Assembly (NCBI GenBank): GCA_937890735.1
Contig: CALACZ010000212.1
Coordinates: 1 to 19,319, forward strand
DNA from: an uncultured Bacillota bacterium
GTDB lineage: Bacteria; Bacillota; Clostridia; Oscillospirales; Oscillospiraceae
Direction of reading: 5' to 3'
Length of the DNA: 19,319 bases
A model generated the notes under the pieces. The model did not search any database. It was not told where the DNA came from and saw only the letters and a list, made by a program, of their open reading frames with translations. Made by a program: the position numbers and the translations under genes. This document shows positions 11,629 to 16,616 of the stretch, in pieces (the first letter of the stretch is position 1; the number at the start of each line of letters is the position of its first letter).

Positions 11629-11653
11629 AGGGGAGCATCGCGCTCCCCTTTTT
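11629..11653 (+). terminator. Rho-independent terminator after the capsid unit
   Basis: GGGGAGC (11630-11636), loop ATCGC, GCTCCCC (11642-11648), then TTTTT. It lies 16 bases after a stop codon and before the ribosome binding site of the next gene, so it probably reduces read-through from the highly expressed capsid region. Confidence 0.75.
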
Positions 11654-11670
11654 CCAAAGGAGGGGACAGG

Positions 11671-12048
11671 ATGACTATTACGCAGGCTTTGGAGATCGTA
11701 GACCGGCTGACGCCGAATCAGTACGACATGGAGGACAAGATCCACTGGCTCTCGGAGCTGGACGGGATCGCGCACAGGGAAGTGCTGCGGACGCACGAGA
11801 TGGAGGCGGAAGAGGAATTTCGCCCGTACCGCCCGGAGCAGGATCTGGACAGGACGGTGCTTCTGATCGGAGCGCCTTATGACGAAATTTATCGGTGGTA
11901 CCTGGACATGAAGATCGCGGAAGCCAACGGCGAGACCGACCGCTACAACGCTGCGGCGGGAAGCTACAATCAGTACTTCACCGCGTGGCAGAGCTGGGTC
12001 AACCGCAACTATATGCCCCGCGAGCGGGCGACGCATTTCAGGCTGTGA
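11671..12048 (+). CDS. Head-tail connector/neck protein (predicted)
   Basis: A 125-residue, mostly helical protein. It starts MTITQALEIVDRLTPNQYDMEDKIHWLSELDG, with GAPYDEIYRWYLDMKIAEANGETDRYN in the second half. This matches the order I know from small adaptor proteins between capsid and tail genes in Clostridia phages. Such adaptors bind under the portal ring and prepare it for tail attachment. AAAGGAGGGG precedes the ATG by about 8 bases, behind a terminator, so translation should be strong even if transcription is reduced. Family assignment from memory. Confidence 0.7.
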   Translation: MTITQALEIVDRLTPNQYDMEDKIHWLSELDGIAHREVLRTHEMEAEEEFRPYRPEQDLDRTVLLIGAPYDEIYRWYLDMKIAEANGETDRYNAAAGSYNQYFTAWQSWVNRNYMPRERATHFRL

Positions 12049-12057
12049 GGTGAGGGG

Positions 12058-13848
12058 ATGCTATTCGTGCAGAAAAATACGCCGTCGAAGGAGCAGGCGG
12101 TGACGGAGAGCTTTTACGGGTACGACCACAACCTCCAGATCGCGGACGGGGCATTTTACGATTTGGAGAATCTGACGGGCGACTACTTCCCGATGCTCGC
12201 GCCGCGCATGCGGCGGAGCACCATGAAGGCGCTGGGCGAAGGAACGCTTTTGGGCTGGACAGCGCGGGACGGCGTGCTGTGGTATGTATGGCAGGGGGGG
12301 ACGCTGCCGGGGCTTTACTGCGGGGGCGTCTTACAGGAGCTGCCGCAGGGCGTGACGCTGACGGCGGGGGAAAAGCAGCTCGTGAGCATGGGCGCATATT
12401 TATGCATCTTCCCGGACGGCATCTACTACAACACGCAGAAACCGGCGGACAGCGGGTATATGGCGCGCAAGAACACAGTAACGCTCAGCGACAGCGCGAA
12501 GCTGACGATCTCGCTGTGCACGGTGGACGGCGCAGGCGTGGAAGCGTCGGCGACGGACACAGAGCCGGAGAACCGCACGAACGGGATGTACTGGGTAGAC
12601 ACCGGGTCAGAGCCGCACGCGCTCAAGCAGTGGTCGGCAAGCTCGGCGCAGTGGGTGCAGGTGGCGACGACCTACGTCAAATTATCGCTGGGCGGCATCG
12701 GCGTGGGGATGAAGCAATATGACGGCGTGATCTTGAATGGCATCGACGGGACGGAGCAGGCAAAGGCGCTCAACGGCTCGCACGTTCTTTACGGCGCGGT
12801 GGACGACTACATCATCATCACCGGCATTCTGGACACCACGGCAGAGCAGACGAGCGGGGAAATCATCACGCACCGCCGTCTGCCGGAGCTGGACTATGTG
12901 ACGGAGTGCGGCAACCGGCTTTGGGGCTGCTTTTACGGCGTGGGGCAGGACGGCGATATGCTCAACGAAATTTACTGCTGCAAGCTGGGAGACTTCCGCA
13001 ACTGGGAGTGCTACATGGGCATTTCGACCGATTCGTACCGGGCGAGCATCGGCACGGACGGGAAGTGGACCGGCGCGGCGACGTACAACGACAGCCCGAT
13101 GTTTTTTAAGGAGGATTATATCCACAGGGTGTACCCGTCCAGCAAGGGGGCACATCAGGTGGTGCAGCTCACCTGCGAGGGCGTGCAGGATGGGTCGGGC
13201 GCGAGCTTATGCGTGGTAGACAATGTGCTGTACTACAAGTCCCGGCTGGGCGTGTACCGCTACGACGGCGGCGCGCCGAGCAGAATTTCGGACGCGCTGG
13301 GCGGCATCCTCTACAAAAACGCGATGGCGGCGACCGCACGGGGCAAGTATTACATTGCCATGAGCGCGCAGGACGGCGCACAGCGGCTTTTTGTGTACGA
13401 CACGATGCGGGGGCTATGGCACGCGGAAAGCGGCGCAGAAGCGCTCACAGCGCTTTGCAGCGGCAGAGATACGCTGTATGCGGCGGACACGAAGAGCGGG
13501 AGCGTGACAGTCCTGGACATGATGGGACAGGAAGGGACTTTGGAAGCGCCTGTTTCGTGGTGGGCAGAGACCGGGATCATGACCTACGGCTTGGTGGGAA
13601 AGAAATACATCTCGCGGCTGAATCTCAGGATGCAGCTGCCGAAGGGGTCACGCTGCGATTTCTGGGTGCAGTACGATTCCGACAAGCAGTGGCGACACTG
13701 TGGGCACATGGAGGGCAAGGGCATTCGGTCGTTTCTGCTTCCGATCCGCCCGAGGCGGTGCGACCACCTGCAATTCAAGATCTCCGGCACGGGGGACTTC
13801 CGCTTGCTTTCCCTCTCGCGCGTGCTGGAAGCGGGGAGTGATCTGTGA
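12058..13848 (+). CDS. Phage structural protein, probable tail nozzle (beta-propeller-like)
   Basis: A 596-residue protein rich in short beta-strands and aromatic residues. The N-terminus (TESFYGYDHNLQIADGAFYDLENLTGDYFPMLAPR) resembles a conserved family in Clostridia podovirus-like elements. Repeated blade-like pieces such as GWTARDGVLWYVWQGG, YIIITGILD and YYIAMSAQDGAQRLFVYDT suggest a propeller, as in T7 gp12-type nozzles or P22 gp10-type plugs. It would close the portal channel and form the short tail tube. It begins 10 bases after the neck gene with GAGGTGAGGGG upstream. Its TGA overlaps the next ATG (TGATG). The structural role is a good guess, the exact homologue uncertain. Confidence 0.6.
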   Translation: MLFVQKNTPSKEQAVTESFYGYDHNLQIADGAFYDLENLTGDYFPMLAPRMRRSTMKALGEGTLLGWTARDGVLWYVWQGGTLPGLYCGGVLQELPQGVTLTAGEKQLVSMGAYLCIFPDGIYYNTQKPADSGYMARKNTVTLSDSAKLTISLCTVDGAGVEASATDTEPENRTNGMYWVDTGSEPHALKQWSASSAQWVQVATTYVKLSLGGIGVGMKQYDGVILNGIDGTEQAKALNGSHVLYGAVDDYIIITGILDTTAEQTSGEIITHRRLPELDYVTECGNRLWGCFYGVGQDGDMLNEIYCCKLGDFRNWECYMGISTDSYRASIGTDGKWTGAATYNDSPMFFKEDYIHRVYPSSKGAHQVVQLTCEGVQDGSGASLCVVDNVLYYKSRLGVYRYDGGAPSRISDALGGILYKNAMAATARGKYYIAMSAQDGAQRLFVYDTMRGLWHAESGAEALTALCSGRDTLYAADTKSGSVTVLDMMGQEGTLEAPVSWWAETGIMTYGLVGKKYISRLNLRMQLPKGSRCDFWVQYDSDKQWRHCGHMEGKGIRSFLLPIRPRRCDHLQFKISGTGDFRLLSLSRVLEAGSDL

Positions 13849-15053
13849 TGGGGAGTTTGAATATTGCATACCCCAAGCGAACGGAGGGGTCGGTACAGGA
13901 TCAGATCGCGGCGCTTCAGCGGTCGATGCGGGACATCATTGACCAGCTCAATCTCGCGGACTGGTCGGCGGAGGCGGTCTTGCAGGAAATTTCCACAGGC
14001 ATCAACGAGGATGCGGCTCTGAAAACGGAGAAGGAGAAGAAGCAGAGCGCGTTTGCCTCTCTCAAGCAGCTCATCATCAAGACAGCGGACTTTTCGATGG
14101 AGAACTCCGAGCAGTTCACAAAGACGTTACAGGGTGGGTATGTGGCAAAATCCACATTCGGCGAGTACGCGGAGAAAACGAGCCAGACGATCGAGATCAA
14201 CAGCAAGGGCATCACACAGCTGTTTGACTACACGGCGGGCATCAACAGCAAGGATGAACGGTACGGCGTGACGTCGCGGCAGTATGTGAAAACGGGGCTT
14301 TTATTTCACGACGAGAACGCGCAGCCGGTGTACGGCGTGGGCGTGGGGAACATCTCCACCAAGACGGAGCTGAACGGCGAGGTCATCGACGAGACACAGG
14401 GCGAGGTCGTGACCGTGACGCCGGGGGAGATCACGTTCTGGCAGCAGGGCGAACGGATCGCGTATTTGTCGGGCAAGAAGCTGCACTTCCCATCGGGGAC
14501 GCTGGAGGCGTCCGGGGCGGTGCTGACCGGCACGCTGACGGCGGCGGCGGGGTCAAAGCTCGGACCGTGGAACGTGACGGATTCGAGCATCTGGTACGGC
14601 AAAAGCAGCTACGGTGCGGCGGGGGGCTTGTATTTCGGGACGAGCGGGCTTTCCATCGGGACGCAGTGCAAGATCGACGCAGACGGCGTGATGAGCCTGA
14701 ATGCGCTGAAGTTCGGAAACGTCAGTGTGTATGACGCGCTGCTGGACTTGAATGAAAAGGTCGATGAGCTGATGGCGTACGCGGACATGATGACGCTGTC
14801 CGGGAAGGATGTGTCCATGCTGGATCTGCTGGTGGGCGGAGACGGATTGAAGATCACGGGCGCAAGCTCTGCGGCATACGCGGTCGATCTCTCCTCCGGC
14901 GGTGCGATCCGCATTACGGCGGACAACGGAAACGTGTATATCGAGGCGAACGGAAACTATATCCAGATCGGCAAGAGCGGGACGATCACATTCAACGCGG
15001 ACACGGTGGATTTTTCATTCGTGAACAACATCGTCGGGCTGCCGACGGAATAG
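13848..15053 (+). CDS. Tail fibre/receptor-binding protein (predicted)
   Basis: A 401-residue protein. The N-terminal 130 residues are helical (QDQIAALQRSMRDIIDQLN, EKEKKQSAFASLKQL) and probably bind the tail. The rest is Gly/Ser/Thr-rich beta sequence with short repeats (GTLEASGAVLTGTLTAAAGS, GGLYFGTSGLSIG), typical of trimeric fibres, interrupted by VYDALLDLNEKVDELMAYADM, a likely trimer coiled coil. It would contact the host surface. ATG 13848 overlaps the previous stop; a GTG at 13845 in frame could also serve, with GGGGAG 6-9 bases upstream of either. Confidence 0.6.
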   Translation: MGSLNIAYPKRTEGSVQDQIAALQRSMRDIIDQLNLADWSAEAVLQEISTGINEDAALKTEKEKKQSAFASLKQLIIKTADFSMENSEQFTKTLQGGYVAKSTFGEYAEKTSQTIEINSKGITQLFDYTAGINSKDERYGVTSRQYVKTGLLFHDENAQPVYGVGVGNISTKTELNGEVIDETQGEVVTVTPGEITFWQQGERIAYLSGKKLHFPSGTLEASGAVLTGTLTAAAGSKLGPWNVTDSSIWYGKSSYGAAGGLYFGTSGLSIGTQCKIDADGVMSLNALKFGNVSVYDALLDLNEKVDELMAYADMMTLSGKDVSMLDLLVGGDGLKITGASSAAYAVDLSSGGAIRITADNGNVYIEANGNYIQIGKSGTITFNADTVDFSFVNNIVGLPTE

Positions 15054-15061
15054 GAGGGGCT

Positions 15062-15514
15062 ATGAACTTTACGAAACGGTATTTTAAACTGCGGGACGAT
15101 ATTGTGCAGGCGATCAACGACGCGGGACTGCCGCCGCTGGCGGCGGAGCAGTGCCTGCGGGAGCTGCGCGGGGAGCTGCTGGCGGTCGTGGAGCGGGAGC
15201 TGCGGGAGGAGGCGAACGAGGAGCAGGGTGGAAACGCGCAGCAGCTCGGAAACGAGAAGCCTTCCCCTCATCAGTCGCCTGCGGCGACAGCTTCCCCCCG
15301 AGGGGAAGCCATGGGCGGTGCAGACGTGGCGGCAGAGCAGAACGTACAGCCCTTCCCCTCATCCGGCGCTTCGCGCCACCTTCCCCCCGAGGGGAAGGCA
15401 AGGGGTGGTGCAAACGCGCAGCAGCTCGGAAACGAGAACCCTTCCCCTCATCAGTCCGCTGCGCGGACAGCTTCCCCCCAAGGGGAAGCCATGGGCGCGG
15501 AAAAGGGGGAGTGA
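15062..15514 (+). CDS. Small phage protein with a C-terminal half made of three palindromic elements
   Basis: A 150-residue protein. The first ~57 residues (MNFTKRYFKLRDDIVQAINDAG..ERELREEANEEQ) form a compact helical protein known to me from the same position in related phages, function unknown. The remaining ~93 residues are encoded by elements E12, E13 and E14 read in frame: NAQQLGNEKPSPHQS, VQPFPSSGASRHLPPEG and NAQQLGNENPSPHQS. The natural protein probably ended near residue 57. TAGGAGGGGC lies just before the ATG. The gene stops 3 bases before the next start. Confidence 0.7.
   Translation: MNFTKRYFKLRDDIVQAINDAGLPPLAAEQCLRELRGELLAVVERELREEANEEQGGNAQQLGNEKPSPHQSPAATASPRGEAMGGADVAAEQNVQPFPSSGASRHLPPEGKARGGANAQQLGNENPSPHQSAARTASPQGEAMGAEKGE
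15230..15315 (+). repeat. Palindromic element E12 (type A, in coding sequence)
   Basis: Leader GGAAACGCGCAGCAGCTC, inner hairpin GTCGCC-TGC-GGCGAC, outer CTTCCCC..GGGGAAG with C-run 6, ending GCCATGGG. Confidence 0.92.
15320..15400 (+). repeat. Palindromic element E13 (type A', in coding sequence)
   Basis: Leader GCAGACGTGGCGGCAGAGC, then CCCTCATCC, inner hairpin GGCGC-TTC-GCGCC, outer CCTTCCCC..GGGGAAGG. Second copy of the A' core, in which the outer stem closes with the swapped pair also seen in E9. Confidence 0.92.
15410..15495 (+). repeat. Palindromic element E14 (type A, in coding sequence)
   Basis: Leader GCAAACGCGCAGCAGCTC, inner hairpin GTCCGC-TGC-GCGGAC, outer CTTCCCC..GGGGAAG with C-run 6, ending GCCATGGG. 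Third of three elements in tandem. Confidence 0.92.
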
Positions 15515-15517
15515 CGG

Positions 15518-16603
15518 ATGGGCATTTACAGAGTTGAGAAGGGCGGAAGAGCGCCTGCGGGGCTTGCGACGGGCGACCGCGTTGTGACCGGGGGCGGTAC
15601 CTATGAGATCACAGGCGTGGGCGAGAACGGGAGGTACACGTCAAGGCTCGTGAACAAGCAGCAGACGATCCACAATTACAGCGGCGGCTATGACAGCCGC
15701 AGCGGCATTCCGGGCGTAAGCTCACAGACGACGGAAAGGCTATCCAGATTGGAGAGCGGGTACACGCCGTCGTCGGCGGTGCGGGCGGCGCAGAGCTATC
15801 TTGCGGGCGTGCAGGGGTCGAAGCCGGGGGCGTATGAATCGAAGTGGGGCGCGGCGCTGGACGATCTGTACGACAAGATCACGAACCGCGACAAATTCAA
15901 ATACGACGTGTACGACGACCCGATGTATCAGCAGTACAAGATGCAGTACCAGAATCTCGGGCGTACCGCGATGATGGACACGATGGGGCAGGCGGCTGCC
16001 CTGACGGGCGGGTATGGGTCGAGCTACGGGCAGAGCGTGGGGCAGCAGACGTATGACGCATATCTCCAGAGCCTCAATGACGTTGTGCCGGAGCTGTACG
16101 GGCAGGCGTACCAGCAGTACCAGGACGAGGGCACGCAGATGCTCAATCAGTGGAGTTTGCTGAACGACCGTGAGCAGCAGAACTACAACAAGTACCGCGA
16201 CCAGATGAGCGATTACTTTAACGAGCTGTCGCTGGCGCAGAGCGCGGCGCAGGCGGCGGAGCAGGACGATTACAACCGCTGGGCGGCGGAGCGGAGCTAC
16301 TGGCTGCAAAAGCAGCAGGACGAGCAGAGCTATTATGCCGCCGCGCAGAAGGCGGCGAGCGGGTCGGGGGGCGGCAAGAGTTCCGGGAGCGGAGACGATT
16401 CGACGTGGACGGAGTTTGGTTCGGGTCTGAGCAAGACGATGTTTGACAATATGCTGTACGCGCTCAAGCAGAACGCGGCGAAGGGCGATGCGCAGACGGT
16501 GGATCAAATCATGTCGAAATACGAGAGCAAGCTCTCGCGCAAGCAGTGGAACACGGTGGCGGGCATTCTGAACAACCACGGGTACACGCTGCCGAAGTAC
16601 TGA
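15518..16603 (+). CDS. Internal virion/ejection protein (predicted)
   Basis: A 361-residue protein very rich in Gln, Tyr, Ala and Ser. A short N-terminal beta region (GDRVVTGGGTYEITGVGENG) is followed by helical sequence with DTMGQAAALTGGYGSSYGQS (about 150-170) and long QQ/YQQYQDEG stretches. A Ser/Gly linker (SGSGGGKSSGSG) precedes a small C-terminal domain ending KQWNTVAGILNNHGYTLPKY. Similar Gln/Tyr-rich proteins follow the fibre gene in Clostridia podovirus-like prophages; position and composition suggest an internal protein ejected with the DNA. GGGGGA lies about 7 bases before the ATG. The name rests on context more than on motif. Confidence 0.55.
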   Translation: MGIYRVEKGGRAPAGLATGDRVVTGGGTYEITGVGENGRYTSRLVNKQQTIHNYSGGYDSRSGIPGVSSQTTERLSRLESGYTPSSAVRAAQSYLAGVQGSKPGAYESKWGAALDDLYDKITNRDKFKYDVYDDPMYQQYKMQYQNLGRTAMMDTMGQAAALTGGYGSSYGQSVGQQTYDAYLQSLNDVVPELYGQAYQQYQDEGTQMLNQWSLLNDREQQNYNKYRDQMSDYFNELSLAQSAAQAAEQDDYNRWAAERSYWLQKQQDEQSYYAAAQKAASGSGGGKSSGSGDDSTWTEFGSGLSKTMFDNMLYALKQNAAKGDAQTVDQIMSKYESKLSRKQWNTVAGILNNHGYTLPKY

Positions 16604-16616
16604 GAAGGAGAAGAGT